Part shown: piece after piece, positions 1 through 11,537 of the stretch
Layout: each line of letters begins with the position of its first letter
How positions within the stretch are numbered: position 1 is the first letter of the stretch
Source of the DNA: Dysidea avara
Taxonomy: Eukaryota; Porifera; Demospongiae; Dictyoceratida; Dysideidae
NCBI RefSeq assembly: GCF_963678975.1
Contig: NC_089276.1
Coordinates: 7,527,098-7,591,097, forward strand
Direction of reading: 5' to 3'
DNA length: 64,000 bases
The notes under the pieces: generated by a model
The model's database searches: none
The model's input: only the letters and a program-made list of their open reading frames with translations
What the model was told of the DNA's origin: nothing
Position numbers and translations under genes: made by a program

Positions 1-53
1 TGATATTAAATCACAGTAAAACAATAAGTTATAGTTATAAACCGGTACGAGGG

Positions 54-118
54 TGATATCATTGTTATTACACGAGTCCGAGGCGGAGCCGAGGACGAGT
101 GTAATAACAATGATATCA
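54..118. repeat. Short foldback (hairpin) repeat
   Basis: A 20-base arm at 54-73 is the exact reverse complement of 99-118, with a 25-base GA/CG-rich loop. A related arm (TGTAATAACAATGACATCA) is seen near 41319, so this is probably a dispersed palindromic repeat rather than a regulatory hairpin. No gene is visible beside it. Confidence 0.7.
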
Positions 119-120
119 TC

Positions 121-679
121 CGAGTATACGGGATATAACTGTTTTATATCCCAGTGCGCGGGAGTGCGCAGAAGTTTACGGATAGTAAATTAAGTTCCGG
201 TTTGAGTCCTGTAACTGTGCTCAAGATTTCGTCCGAATTGTGTGGAGATTCTACTTTGTAGCCACAAGAAAGACCTTACATACTGCCTACAAAACTGTAG
301 CGAAGGGCGGTGTTATGAAGCAGCGGTTTCAGGTATGATTCGCCTTCGTCAGAAATCGGTATAGTGGTGTCGCGTGGTGTGCAAGAGAAAAATAAAGACC
401 AACAAGTGGCTACCATAGTCCAAGATAGAACGATGAAGCTAGAGGAAGTTAGTTCTTCACCATAGTGACCGTTGGGAGTGATTGCTGGAGCGAAAATCGT
501 CACGTACTATTCTTGACATTTGTTAAACTATCGTATTGGTAACTTGTAGTGTTATTGTGTAAAGGATTAACAGTTTTCTTGTAAGATTTAGGTAGTTTTA
601 AGTGCTGTATTGGTGTGTTTTGTATCAATATTTCCTTATTTGGCTCTTTGTTCCATCGGTAAACAATACCATTCGCGGT
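121..679. other. No recognisable gene
   Basis: I see only short open stretches without codon structure or family motifs. No repeat copy elsewhere in the window was noticed. Confidence 0.5.
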
Positions 680-955
680 TATTATGATGTCATGAAAGAG
701 ACTGAGTGGCTCCGCAACAGGGTGATAAGTTAGTTATCACTGGGTGATAACTAATGTATCGAGCGTAAATCGGATGGCTGCAGGTTCGAGGCTACCTAGG
801 TCCAGTCATGGATTTTTTCTCCTTTCTCCAACTTTTAAAACACACCTTAAGTAGTTAAAGTCTAAGTAGCTAAAGTCTTTGAGCAGGCTGTAGGACCAAG
901 TGTCCTACAGACCTTCAGCACTTGTGCTGTAAAGCATTAATAAATAAAAATATCG
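680..955 (+). repeat. SINE-like stretch (tRNA-type B box)
   Basis: A GGTTCGAGG stretch at 783-791 matches the RNA polymerase III B box. Upstream is a small hairpin (about 722-740), and downstream a CTGTAGGAC...GTCCTACAG hairpin (about 888-910) followed by an A/T-rich end near 935-955. The A box is weak. The words CAGTGCTGTAAAG near 16470 resemble its 3' part. This looks like a tRNA-derived SINE or its remnant. No target duplication was found. Confidence 0.35.
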
Positions 956-1325
956 TACAGTAGCAGTGCCGCTCTGTCTAGCTGTATGGTAGTTATAACC
1001 GAGCGCGGCGCTTTGATACTCCCACGCACTGGGGTTTAAGAAGTGTTATATTCCGATGTGTATTAGAAATGAACACAGCATGTCATGTAAATATGATGCA
1101 TAGTTTGTAGGGAAGTCACGCGATCCAGAGATGGGGGTACGTGACTGACCATGCCGTCCCAGGTGTTAGTAGTAATGATTGTAGTTTTATAAAACAGTGG
1201 ATTCATATAGAGGTGTCACTGTGAAGACGCGCCGCCAACCCTTTACAGTTATTGCAATTAGCTCGTCGCTCTTCAAAATACCATATTGTATTCCCCACTC
1301 AAACAAAAACAAAATCAATATCAAG
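956..1325. other. No recognisable gene
   Basis: Short open frames exist on both strands, none with a known motif. It leads into the repeat starting near 1328. Confidence 0.4.
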
Positions 1326-1327
1326 AC

Positions 1328-3340
1328 ACACACAGTAGTGTGTTGTGTAGCCCAAGAAGCCAGCCGGCATACCATGTGTATTGATAGGAAGAAAGAAAAT
1401 GTGATTGTCATGCAGTTGTAGCTATAGTTCAGTGCTGCAAGCCTTTACAAAATGAAACAATTTTTGCTGTGAAAATACTCTCCACCTTCAGTAGTCAACA
1501 GAGCAAATTTAAGCAAACTCACTTCAACAATCCTGAGATTGAGACTTCAAAGATTAACTTAATTTCTTCACTTTTATTTTTCTTCATTGTTTTGCACACT
1601 TACAAAAGCTGCATGAATGAATTATCAAAATCTGGAACACAGAAGGGGCTTTTAAGGCACAAGTTTGGCTGGAAAATGATAAACAGTTAAGGAGTTATTT
1701 GTGATTAAATAACACCAATATGTTACAAGGTAAACTGCTTATGGGAAAAAGCTGAAAATCAGTACATTGATAGGATAACTAATGAACCCAAAATCTATAA
1801 GAAATTGAGCTAAAGACCAGTGCAAAATCCAACAGTGTGTAGCAATTACATGATCAAGATTAGCTAATACAGTAAAAACCGATTACTTTCCATGCCTACA
1901 AGACAAAGTGCTCAGGGAAATGAGCTAAAAATCAGTGTTTAGATGGATTAATTATCTTCAAAGCTCCCTTCAGTGGTATAGAAGTCATTGGGTTATACCA
2001 ACTATGTGTAGCAAGTGTGAGATCAAGATGCTCTAATGGGTTTTTTGGCAGCCATCGTAACAGAGCAGTCATGCAGCTAAGAAATAAATCTATTATAATG
2101 TTCATCCAGTCACCCTGTGGAGAGTTCAGCTACATTTACAAGTCAACCTGTAGAGATAAGCTGTAGAATAAGTTCAGCTAAGTTACAAGCAACCCTGTAG
2201 AAAGTTCCGCTACATTACAAGTCATCCCGTAGAGAGTTCAGCCAAGTTACAAGTTGCCCTGTAAAAAGTTCAGCTAAGTTGCAAGTCATCCTGTGGAAGG
2301 TTCAGCTATTACAAGTCACTGTGTAGAGAGTTTAGCTACATTACAAATAACCCTAAAGTATACAGTACAGTTACATAACTAGTCTCACTGTAGAGAGCTC
2401 AGCTGCATAAAAATCATCCTGTAGAGAATCTAGCAATATTGCAAGTCTCTCTGTAGAGAATTAGCTAGGTTACAAGTCATTCTGTACAGAGTTCAGCTAC
2501 AAAAACTATTCATCATGTAGTATAAGAGTCACTATAAGCCTCCCTATCAAAATTTTAGCTTCATATACGTAACCCTGTACTACAAACAATTAAGTCAACC
2601 TGTATAGAGAGTTCATGTGAACATTGTATATGACCAATTAACACAATTGCATAATTGCACATTACTAAATCAATGGTTCAAATGTACATGTAGCTAAAAA
2701 ATTAATTTAAAATCTCATAATTCTCATAATCCTCATTCCTGTAGTAAAGAGAAAAGACGAGTTAAAAGAAAGACTCAAATTACAAAAAGTGATATCTAAT
2801 CCAAAAGCAGCCAAATAAAAAGGGTGTGCCCTTCCCCCAAACACAGAGTGAAAATATCTGAAGTCCAAGGTTGCATCCAAGAATGGCTGTGATGGTAGGT
2901 TAATAACTAAAATTTTAATAATGACAATTCAGGTGAATTTTGTGCTGAATACCAGAGTGCATTCAAGATACTCTAATAATGCAGTCACCCTATATTAGAG
3001 CATTCAGCTACATTACAAGTCATTCATTCAACTATGTTACAGCTAGAAAGTGCAGCTACCAGGGGTGGATCCAGGTTTCCAAAAACTAGTCAATTTATTT
3101 TGCATTGATTTTCAAAGGTATCAAAGGCAGGGATGGATCCAGGCCTAGTAGGAGAAAGTAACATAAATTCACTAAAATTGTCATAATTAATTTTTTGCCG
3201 TTTACCTACCACCACAGCCATTTCTTGGATCTTGAATTCCACCTTGGGTTTTACAATTTTATTTACCCTGGATTTGTTTGGGGGGGGGGGGGGGCACACC
3301 CTTTTAGTACAGTTTGGATTAGAATTAATAGATGGTAATA
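1328..3340 (+). mobile_element. Degenerate satellite-bearing element, copy 1
   Basis: This stretch is collinear with the better-preserved copy at 20714-26180. A head segment (about 1328-1425) matches 20724-20815, sharing GTGTGT, GCCCAAGAAGCC and GGAAGAAAGAAAA. A second head block ending near 2037 (GAGATCAAGATGCTCTAATGG) matches about 21340-21520. A short tandem array follows (2116-2612), then a tail (about 2789-2950) matching 25842-26000 around GGCTGTGATGGTAGGTTAA. A tail copy in inverted orientation lies at about 3160-3340. It encodes no protein that I can see, so it would be non-autonomous. The boundaries are approximate. Confidence 0.6.
2116..2612 (+). repeat. Short degenerate satellite array (about 14 units)
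   Basis: Roughly 30-33-base units begin GTAGAGAGTTCAGCTA and continue with a variable half such as CATTACAAGTCACCCT. Units are strongly diverged and some are interrupted. It is the same monomer family as the long array at 21590-25590. Confidence 0.75.
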
Positions 3341-3450
3341 AGGGGCACAAACAGGCTAAGTTGTAGGTAATTGGGGAGAGGCAGACTCTCTTGTTAATGC
3401 TATATTGTTGAAGCAGCAAGCAATCATGTCTCACTGTTGATACTGTACCA
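3060..3450 (+). repeat. Fragments of a hAT-like MITE around a satellite-element tail
   Basis: CAGGGGTGGATCCAGG-type ends occur near 3060 and 3128. The segment 3341-3443 (GGGGCACAAACAGGCTAAG onward) matches 16672-16780 inside the better-preserved MITE at 16642-17117. Between them (about 3160-3335) lies a reversed tail copy of the satellite element, including a G-run near 3280-3294. This reads as one repeat broken by another, with later decay. Confidence 0.5.
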
Positions 3451-3454
3451 GAGA

Positions 3455-4240
3455 AATCACCAAAGGCCAAGACCAATCCTAGTAAAATTCCTATGTTCCT
3501 CTGATGTCCTTAGCATTCTATCTAAGAAAAGAGACCTCCAGTCATCTATTACCATAAAGCCAGATATGACAAAACAGGAACAATTGACTGACTTTGAACA
3601 GTTATTGCTCAAGCAACAATGGCAGTTACTACAAAGTGGATACAGTTGCAAACAAATCAAAATCTGCCGTAATTCCCTCATTGTAGACAATGTGGTTTTT
3701 GCCAAGGTACTTGAAAATAAGTTGGTGTTTTTGTCAACAATTCCAGAAGCCAGATCTATAACTACAACTACTGCAACACCAAACCCTGCTCCTACTTCCT
3801 AACCAATGGATCTCAATTCTGTCTCAAATTGACTAGATATTGACGTGTGCCTATGGAATGCTAGAAGCATTGTCAATAAATTATCCTCACTTATTTCTCG
3901 TGGAGGTGGAGTTATGCTAGCCATCGACGTATCCATCCCTAGCAAAATCCTTCCAAGTCCTAACAATATTGAAGTAATTGTTTGCAAATCACCACTCACA
4001 ATCCACTTACACTGTCTTTAGTATACAATCCCCAAACAGTTCTGTCACTTCTCAGCAAAACCTTTTAGATTTTCTTTCTGACATATTGCAATCTGATAAC
4101 AATGTTGTTATTCTTAGAGACTTTAATATGCCAGATATTTGTTGAAGTGCTGATTCTATGTTCTCTACGCTATTCTGTGACCTGGTATTTCAATACAACT
4201 TTCCCAGCTAATTGAATTCCCAACACACATACATGGAAAC
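3455..4240 (+). pseudogene. LINE 1, 5' segment: ORF1 tail and start of endonuclease
   Basis: This is the first part of a dead non-LTR retrotransposon. The frame ending at 3802 reads as the C-terminal part of a LINE ORF1 protein, with PRPILVKF near its start and IKPDMTKQEQ further on. A second frame from about 3806 begins an apurinic-type endonuclease with CLWNARSIVNKL near 3850, a pattern seen at the start of Jockey/CR1-type ORF2. Stops and frameshifts break it near 3830 and 4144. The endonuclease stops abruptly at 4245, where the LTR element is inserted, and resumes at 11679. The 5' end is truncated inside an older repeat. Confidence 0.75.
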
Positions 4241-4245
4241 ACATT

Positions 4246-4381
4246 TGTAGCATATGGATATCATGGGACAGACACTTGTATATAATATTGTAGCAGTGTA
4301 TGCATGTATGTATACATTGTATGGTGTGCTTTGGTTGGAATATTATTATTATTCACGTGATCAACCACGCCGTACGCCACA
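4246..4381 (+). repeat. 5' LTR of Gypsy element 1 (136 bp)
   Basis: It starts TGTAGCATATGG and ends CGTACGCCACA, and is nearly identical to 11538-11673 apart from the first dozen bases and a few substitutions. This is short for a Gypsy LTR. Confidence 0.92.
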
Positions 4382-4394
4382 TGGTGTCAGAACG
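4382..4394 (+). promoter_or_regulatory. Primer binding site of Gypsy element 1
   Basis: TGGTGTCAGAACG directly follows the 5' LTR. TGGTGTCAGAA is complementary to the 3' end of many tRNA-Leu species, from general knowledge, so a Leu tRNA primer is likely. The proposed gag start at 4395 follows at once. Confidence 0.7.
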
Positions 4395-5382
4395 ATGAAC
4401 CTACAGCCTCCGACTCCCTTTTCGTTTGGAAAGAGTGAAGAATGGCCGAAGTGGAAGTGTCGCTTCGAGCAGTACCGGGTTAGCTGAGAAAGGAGAACAA
4501 TGCCAAGTCAGCACCCTCTTGTACTGCTTAGGAGAGGAAGCGGAGGAAGTGCTGGACACTACCTGCATATCAGGAGATGACAGGAAGAAGAACGAGAAGG
4601 TTATAGACGAATTTGACAAATATTTTAAAGTAAAGAAAAATGTGATCTATAAGCGAGCCAGATTTAATCAGCGTAGCCAGCTTCTGGATGAGTCAGCAGA
4701 CCATTTCATCACAGAAATACACAGATTAGCAGATAACTGTGAGTTTGGTGATATGAAAGACCAGCTAATCCGTGACCGCCTCGTTGTGGGAATCCGAGAT
4801 TGTGCATTATCAGAACGCCTACAATTAGAAGCAGATCTAACTCTCGACAAAGCAAAGAAGCTTATCCGTCAGAGAGAAGCAGTGAGAGTACAGCAAGATT
4901 TTTTACATAAATCCCAGGTCAAAGATGACACCTCTCTGGATGCAGTGAGGCAGAATACCAATGTGAGAAGGAAATTGCCATCCATACCCCACACTTCTGC
5001 TAAACCACCACCGAGCAACTGTCGTAGATGTGGTAGTGGAGCACATCCTAGACACCTATGCCCAGCAAAGGAGACAACCTGCTACAGATGTAACAGACGG
5101 GGCCATTATGGCCCTCAATGCCTGTCCAACACAGTTGCAGTGATATCAGCCACACCCCAACCACCCCAAGCAGAATCAGAGATCAGGTTCCTGGATACAG
5201 TTGAGGGCATTCAAGGCAACATTTGGGAAGCCAAAGTGATGATCAAAGACAAGGTGGTATTATTTAAAGTTGACACTGGAGCTGAGGTCACCATAATATC
5301 AGAAGGAACATGGAAGAGCTTAAGTTTGACAGAGCCCTTACAGCAACCTAACACATTTCTCTGTGGACCAGATCACACCTGA
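4395..5382 (+). pseudogene. Gag and protease of Gypsy element 1 (frameshifted)
   Basis: The Gag start is taken at ATG 4395, immediately after the primer site. A frameshift near 4480 moves the reading from one frame to the next. The C-terminal part carries two CCHC zinc knuckles near 5023-5130 (CX2CX4HX4C twice: CRRC...HPRHLC and CYRC...HYGPQC), as in nucleocapsid. An aspartic-protease active site (VDTGAEVTI) lies near 5270. A TGA at 5380-5382 interrupts the same frame, which then continues into reverse transcriptase, so Gag-Pol was probably one frame. The broken protein would not be made whole. Confidence 0.85.
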
Positions 5383-6623
5383 CTAACAGTTCTGGGTAAG
5401 ATATTACTAACTCTTACACTAAATGAAGTATGCTACAAACAACCAGTTTATGTTGTAAAGAACATTACTAAAAACTTGTTAGGATTCCCAGCTATAAAAG
5501 CACTGAGTTTGTTGTCACATGTAGAATCAGTTGATAAAAACATTGTTTCACAGTATCCATCACTGTTCACAGGTCTGGGTACATTTGCACAAGAGTATAG
5601 GATTCAACTAAAAGCGAATGCACAGCCATTTGCTCTACACACACCCAGGAACATACCTCTAGCCCTTAGGCCAAAAGTTCATTTAGAATTAGAACGAATG
5701 GAGGGCATAGGAGTAATATCTCGTGTTAATGAGCCCACACCTTGGTGTCCAGCTATGGTGGTTGTGCCAAAGCCATCGGGAGCAGTTCGTATATGTGTAG
5801 ACATGAAGCCCCTGAATGAGAATATCCGGATCCTGCGAGAGGTACATCCAATGCCAAAAGTAGATACTACCTTGGCACAGCTTACTGGTGCAACTATCTT
5901 TAGCAAACTCGATGCAAACAGTGGGTTTTGGCAAATCCCACTGGCCAAGGAATCCAGATTGCTTACAACCTTTATTACACCATATGGCCGGTTCTGCTTT
6001 AATAAACTGCCATTTGGAATATCAAGCGCACCAGAAAATTTTCAGTGCCACATGAATGACATTTTATCTGGCCTTCCTGGGGTGTTATGCCACGTAGATG
6101 ACATTCTAGTGTTTGGGGCCACCCCTAGTGAGCATGATGATAGACTTCGGGCAGTGCTTGAACGAATTAAATGTGCAGGGGTTACATTAAATGCAGAGAA
6201 ATGCCAGTTCTCTCAAACCCGAATCACCTTTCTTGGCCATGTCATTGACCACCATGGTGTTTCACCAGACCCACGAAAGACAGCAGCTATCTCAGCAATG
6301 AAACCACCATCTTCAGTGACAGAACTTCGAAGATTTATGGGTATGGTTAATCAAATGGGTAAGTTCTCCCCAAACATTGCCCAATTTTCCAAACCACTAA
6401 GGGAACTGTTAAGCACCAAGAATGCCTGGACATGGGAAGCTGCACAAGAAGATTCTTTTAACAAGCTTAAAGAAGAAATCTCATCACACAGGGTACTGGG
6501 ACTTTATGACCCATCAGCAACTACCAAAATTAGTGCAGATGCCTCCGCTTATGGCCTAGGAGCCGTTCTTCTTCAGAAGCAACATGACCAGTGGCGCCCA
6601 ATTGCTTTCAGTTCACATGCATT
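5383..6623 (+). pseudogene. Pol of Gypsy element 1, part 1: reverse transcriptase and first half of RNase H
   Basis: It is in frame with the upstream protease after the TGA. Recognisable RT blocks run from PTPWCPAMVVVPK through FSKLDANSGFWQIPL and LPFGISSAPENF to the catalytic HVDDILVFG near 6090-6120 and FLGHVIDHHGVSP. The RT site has His-Val before Asp-Asp rather than the commoner Tyr-Leu. RNase H begins with ISADASAYGLGAVL near 6532. The frame is cut at 6623 by the hAT insertion and picks up at 10665 in the same phase. Confidence 0.9.
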
Positions 6624-7335
6624 CAGGGCCGCCCACAGGGGGGGGGGGGCAACTGGGGAATTTTTCCCCGGGCCCCAGCCTGTTAGGGGCCCCACTTAGG
6701 GCCCCTAGCTATGCAGTTTAAAACAGTGAATTTATGATTCAGCCGCATACTACATCATTACTTTAATTTTTATCAACTTACACCTTAGTGTCCGCCTACC
6801 ATCATCAATGATCAAAAGAAGTGATTGGTCTTTGTGCAGTCTTACGACATGGAGGAGAATTCCAAATACATTATCCATGACTAGTAATCAGGCGTATGTC
6901 GAGATTTATTCCCTTTGCGCCTAATGAATACAATTTTAACCATGCTAATTAGGCGCTTATATGACATCGTGACTGACAGACTGACATTCAACAGAAGCCA
7001 GAGACTGTGACTAGTGAAGCCAGAGACTGTGACTACTGAAGCCTTTGTTATAAAAACTGAAGCCCAGTAAACCAGGAAACCTCTGTTAATGACTTGACAC
7101 CTTAATCGCAAAAATAATGTTACAGCCATGCTGCTATAATTAGCTATATGTGTGACCAGCTCCTTTTAAGTAAGTATTAACCATTATAGCTTTATGTGTA
7201 TAAATATACGTGCAATTTCAGGTGTATGGTACTGATTTTAGTTATTTGAGTATATGTAGCTAACTAGTGATGTGAGTAAGTAGGAGCCTGGCATTGGCTG
7301 CCAATGGCATAATAGCTATTAAGGCTTTAGCTATA

Positions 7336-7628
7336 ATGTCAAGTGTGAAATGGACCTACCTCTCTGGTTCTGAAAAAAGAAAAGCGAAAAAGAAAAGGAT
7401 TGAAAATGAGAAAAAGGGAAGGCAGACGTTAGAAGAGTGTGGCTGGTTTGCATGTCGATCTAGTCCAGCAACACAGCCAACAAAATCTCATTCACTGACA
7501 GAAGAGGATATTTCAACTGTGCACATCAGTGGTATGTCAGCTTTGAGCTCCAGTGATGCCTAAGTGACGGGACAATCAGATAAGTTGGAGGAAAACATGG
7601 AACCTATAGCAGATTGTCATAGTGAAAG
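7336..7628 (+). pseudogene. hAT transposase, exon 1 (N-terminal, with an in-frame stop)
   Basis: ATG 7336 opens a frame with KWTYLSGSEKRKAKKKR, an N-terminal block common in ZMYM1-like hAT transposases. TAA at 7561-7563 interrupts the frame, but the same phase stays open to 7628. There a GT donor (7629) and a TAG acceptor (ending 7683) define a 55-base intron that keeps the frame into 7684. The stop is most simply a nonsense mutation. A different short intron removing it cannot be excluded. Confidence 0.6.
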
Positions 7629-7683
7629 GTATGATGTAATTATAGCTATACTGTCTAAGGATTTTTACTCTCTTTACCTGTAG

Positions 7684-10126
7684 AGGAAATGATGTAGAAA
7701 TCAACTCATCTTTGCATACTCAAACTCTGCCTTTAAGCAATGATAATGAAAATACAGGTAGCTGCTTTTTAGACAACCATGACATCGGTGAATTTGGTCA
7801 GCCTTTGCAAGAACTTTGCACTGAACACGAAACACCTTCATCTTCAGCTGATACCAATCATGCCATAACATTGCCTAGTAATGACCCAGCAACTTGGACC
7901 CACCTCTCAAATACAATAAGAGAAAGTGTTGTCCTGAGTGGTCCACCAGCAAATCCATCCTGTTTCCTGCGTGATTCCCATGGTAGGAGTTTTCCCTCTA
8001 ACATATTCGACAAAACATGCAAAATGGAGAAAAACATGTGTTGACTGGCTTGCATGGAGTCATTCAGCTAGCAAGCTATTTTGTTTTCCCTGTTGTCTCT
8101 TTCATGGTGCAGATGATAAACAAGAATCGTCCAAGTTAGCTCTACCAGATGCTGGAATTCAGGACAATTGGCGAAAGTTGTATGAACAAGTCAAGAGCCA
8201 TGAACGAAATATGCTGCATGTTTCCCGCTATTTAAAATGGAAATGCTTAGAGGCAGCTTTGAAGAAGAAAACAGGAATAGATGCTGCTATGCAAAGGCAA
8301 ATAGATGAAGAAACAGCTAAATGGAAGGAAATACTAAAATGCATATTGGATGTCATACTTTTCTTAGCTGAGCGCAACCTTCCATTTAGGGGATCAAGCA
8401 ACAAAATAGGGGATGGAGACAATGGTCTGTTTCTAGGTATATTAGAGCTGCTGAGTAAACACAATAAGGTACTAGAAATGCATCTTAACAATGTAAAGCA
8501 ACATCAGATATCAGAAAGCCGTATGCAAACACACTACCTTTCATGGAGATCGCAAAATGAATTTATTGAAGCATGCAGTACACAGGTCCTAGATGCTCTT
8601 CTTGCAGAATCTAAGAATGCTATATATTATAGTGTAATTGTTGATGCAACCCCAGTTGTATCACATACAGAGCAAATTACGTTTGTTCTAAGGTATGTGC
8701 ACAGAAATGAAGACAATGTTTGGGATGTAAAAGAGCGTTTTCTGATGCTTGAAGACTGTGAAAAAAAGAAAGGAAAAGATATAGCTGACTTGCTATGTAG
8801 TGTATTGGAGAAAAATGAAATAGATCTTCAAAACTGCAGGGGTCAAGGGTATGATAATGGCTCAAACATGTCAGGGATATATAAAGGTGTACAAGCACTA
8901 ATCTTACAAAAAAATCCCCAAGCGATATATTTGCCTTGCAGTGCACACAGCCTTAATCTTTGTGGTGTCCATGCAGCTGAGTCCAGTACAGATGTAAAGT
9001 GTTTTTTTGAGAACATACAAAAGTTGTACAATTTGTTTAGTGGCAGTGCATCTAGATGGAAAGTTTTACAGGATAAAACAAGTATATCTTTACACAGATT
9101 GTCGGAGACTCGATGGAGTGCTCGAATTGATGCTGTAAAATCCCTGGTAAAAAGGCCCAGGGAGATTTTGAGTGCTTTGGAAACATTGAAAGAGGACTTT
9201 GACCTACCGGGTGACTTATACAATGAGGTTGTAGCACTGCATAAATGGTTTTTCTCTTTTGAATTCGTTGTTTTGGCAACCTTTTGGTTCAAGGTTTTGC
9301 AAGCCATTCATAATGTTAGTTGTTTGCTTCAAGGTACTCAACTTACTCTAGATGAAGAGATACGGCTGTTTGCACTACTTACCAGTGATCTGCATCGTAT
9401 CAGTGAATCATGGTCAGCTATTCTTGATGAGGCTAGAACTGTGGCATCTAATCTGGGCTTTGAGGAACAGTTTAAACAGAAAAGACAAAGGAAATGTAAA
9501 GCTTTACCTGGTGAAGACCCCAGAAATGCTCACATTCATGCTAATGAAGAAGACAGGTTTCGGATTGATGTTTTTATGTTGCCTTAGACAAACTAACACA
9601 AGAGATTGAATTGAGATCCCAAAAACCAGGAAACATTAATGATATGTTTTCATTTATTTGGCAACCAAGTAAAGGTGATGCAGACTCCAATGTTGCAAAA
9701 GCTGTTAAACTTGCAAAATTCTACTCAAATGACTTGACAGTAGATGATTTTTCTGAAGAGATTCTTCACATGACCATGGTAGGTAAAGAATTATTTGGAA
9801 CAGTGTCATCACTTAATCTACTTAACCTAATTTATCAAAAGGGACTACAGAATATTTTCCCTCAAACATGTATTGCCTTGAGAATTTTAATCACAATACC
9901 AGTATCAGTTGCTGAAGGAGAAAGAACCTTTAGCAAACTATCAATTGTAAAGAATCATCTGAGATCAACAATGGGACAAGAACGCCTCTCACATCTGATT
10001 TTGATGTCATGCGAACATGATTTAGCAAAAGGATTAAATTATGACAACATCATCGATTCTTTTGCATCACTGAGAGCCAGAAGAATTCACTTTCCTTCTT
10101 CATCTTCAGACTCTTCATATCAATAA
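7684..10126 (+). pseudogene. hAT transposase, main exon (two frameshifts)
   Basis: This is the transposase body, of the ZMYM1-like/DUF4371 type. A Cys-rich motif (FCFPCCLF) lies near 8080. The core contains IVDATPVVSHTEQITFVLRY near 8636 and GQGYDNGSNMSG near 8840, both typical of the RNase-H-like hAT catalytic region. The C-terminal dimerisation block (VAEGERTFSKLSIVKNHLRS) is near 9907-9966, ending at TAA 10124-10126. One frameshift lies near 8020-8045 and another near 9570, in a run of T, so no full protein can be made. Conserved blocks on both sides support single-base lesions rather than separate genes. Confidence 0.85.
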
Positions 10127-10623
10127 CCCTATCAATTTGATCAGTTGTAATACCTATAGTGTCATAGTGATACCTAAATTCTATGTGTATGACATGTATC
10201 AATAATAGTAAAATCATACTTTTCAAAAATTTACATAGTAAAAGCAAAAGCTGAAGTTAAATTTGTGCATGTGGCAATGTGCTGGCCTACAGAAAAAATA
10301 AACACAATAAAGTTTCATTATTAAGTTCACAGCTAAGCAACTGAGCATCCCTCTCTCTCCCACACATACACACACACACACATCTACACACATTTAGCTA
10401 TACTGTAGTAACAGACATTAATGCATGGTTTATACAATGAATCCAACTGAAAATGAGACCCTAAAATACCTCTAACATTCAATCTCAGAACACTAATTTT
10501 TCAAAAATTTCCTGGGGGGGCATGCCCCCAGACACCCCTAGATAGCGCATGCTTCGCATGCGAATTGTGTTTCACCATTCTGCTAATCACATCTTTATAT
10601 AGGGGCCCCAATTTAACTTCTTG
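10127..10623. other. hAT 3' non-coding region with CA microsatellite
   Basis: It is AT-rich, with an impure CA repeat near 10362-10392, a G/C palindrome (GGGGGGCATGCCCCC near 10516) and a GCGCATGCTTCGCATGCG hairpin near 10545, leading to the 3' inverted repeat. No gene is seen. Confidence 0.6.
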
Positions 10624-10664
10624 CCCTGGGCCCCTCTATTTCTCTGGGCGGCCCTGCATGCATT

Positions 10665-11537
10665 GAGTGAGACAGAACTTCGATATGCCCTAATCGAAAA
10701 GGAGGCTCTTGCTCTGACATGGGCCTCGGAGAAGTTTTCCAAGTACACCCTTGGCAAAGTCATCATGTTGGAAACTGATCACAAGTCTCTTGTACCACTC
10801 TTAGGACAGAAGAGCTTGGATTTGCTACCTCCCAGAGTGTTACGGTTTAGGCTGCGCCTTATGCGATTTCAGTGCACAATTCAGCATGTGCCAGGGAAGT
10901 CCTTATACACTGCAGACACCCTGTCTAGAGCACCACTAAGGGAATCCTGTGATGCAACTGCTATTAGCTCCAGAGAAACAGAGCAGTTTGTCCAAGCCAT
11001 AAGAACAGTGCTCCCAGCCAGTGCAGACCGTTTAGAGACTTATGCAAAGAAACAGGCAAATGATAGAATCTGCTCAAAACTGATTGAATTTTGCACATCT
11101 GGGTGGCCATCCAGAAATCAACTTAGCAGAGAGCTTAAAGAATACTGGAGATACCGAGGTTGTCTTACACTCAGCAAAAACCTACTGCTGTATCAAACAC
11201 GAATTGTGGTACCCTCAGAGATGAGACAAGAAACTCTTGACAAAATCCATCATGGTCATCAAGGTATACAGCGTTACAAATTACGAATTGCTTCTTCTGT
11301 CTGGTGGCCAGGAGTTTCTACAGCCATAGAACATTTTGTACAGTCCTGCCCAACTTGGCAAAAATTGACAGTTTTACCCAGAGAGCCATTAATGACAACA
11401 CCCTTGCCAAATTACCCATGGGAGCGAATAGCTGCAGATCTCTTTGAACTAAAAGGCTCTCACTACTTGCTGGTAGCAGACTATTACTCAAGATTTGTAG
11501 AGGTGCAAAAACTAACAACTACAACATCCTCCAACAT
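10665..11537 (+). pseudogene. Pol of Gypsy element 1, part 2: end of RNase H and truncated integrase
   Basis: It resumes RNase H exactly where 6623 stopped (ETELRYALIEKEALAL, then TDHKSLVPLL and ADTLSRAPL). The integrase zinc domain follows near 11245-11360 (IHHGHQGIQRYKL, then SCPTWQK). The second Cys of the HHCC set is Trp, which would damage the zinc site. The catalytic core begins (RIAADLFELKGSHYLLVADY) but ends at 11537, directly at the 3' LTR. The rest of the core, with its other acidic residues, and the C-terminal domain are missing. Confidence 0.88.

Larger units (their letters stand above)
6624..10656 (+). mobile_element. hAT-superfamily DNA transposon inserted in Gypsy pol
   Basis: The 4033-base element has 12-base terminal inverted repeats (CAGGGCCGCCCA at 6624, its complement ending at 10656) and an exact 8-base target duplication CATGCATT (6616-6623 and 10657-10664), both hAT hallmarks. 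With one duplication copy removed the Gypsy reading frame is continuous, so the insertion is simple. Subterminal G-rich and C-rich tracts lie at both ends. It carries one transposase gene, now broken, on the plus strand. Confidence 0.93.

Noticed and set aside
1469-1690. Plus-strand open frame of 73 codons
   Set aside because: It lies in the head of satellite-element copy 1 and is not open in copy 2.
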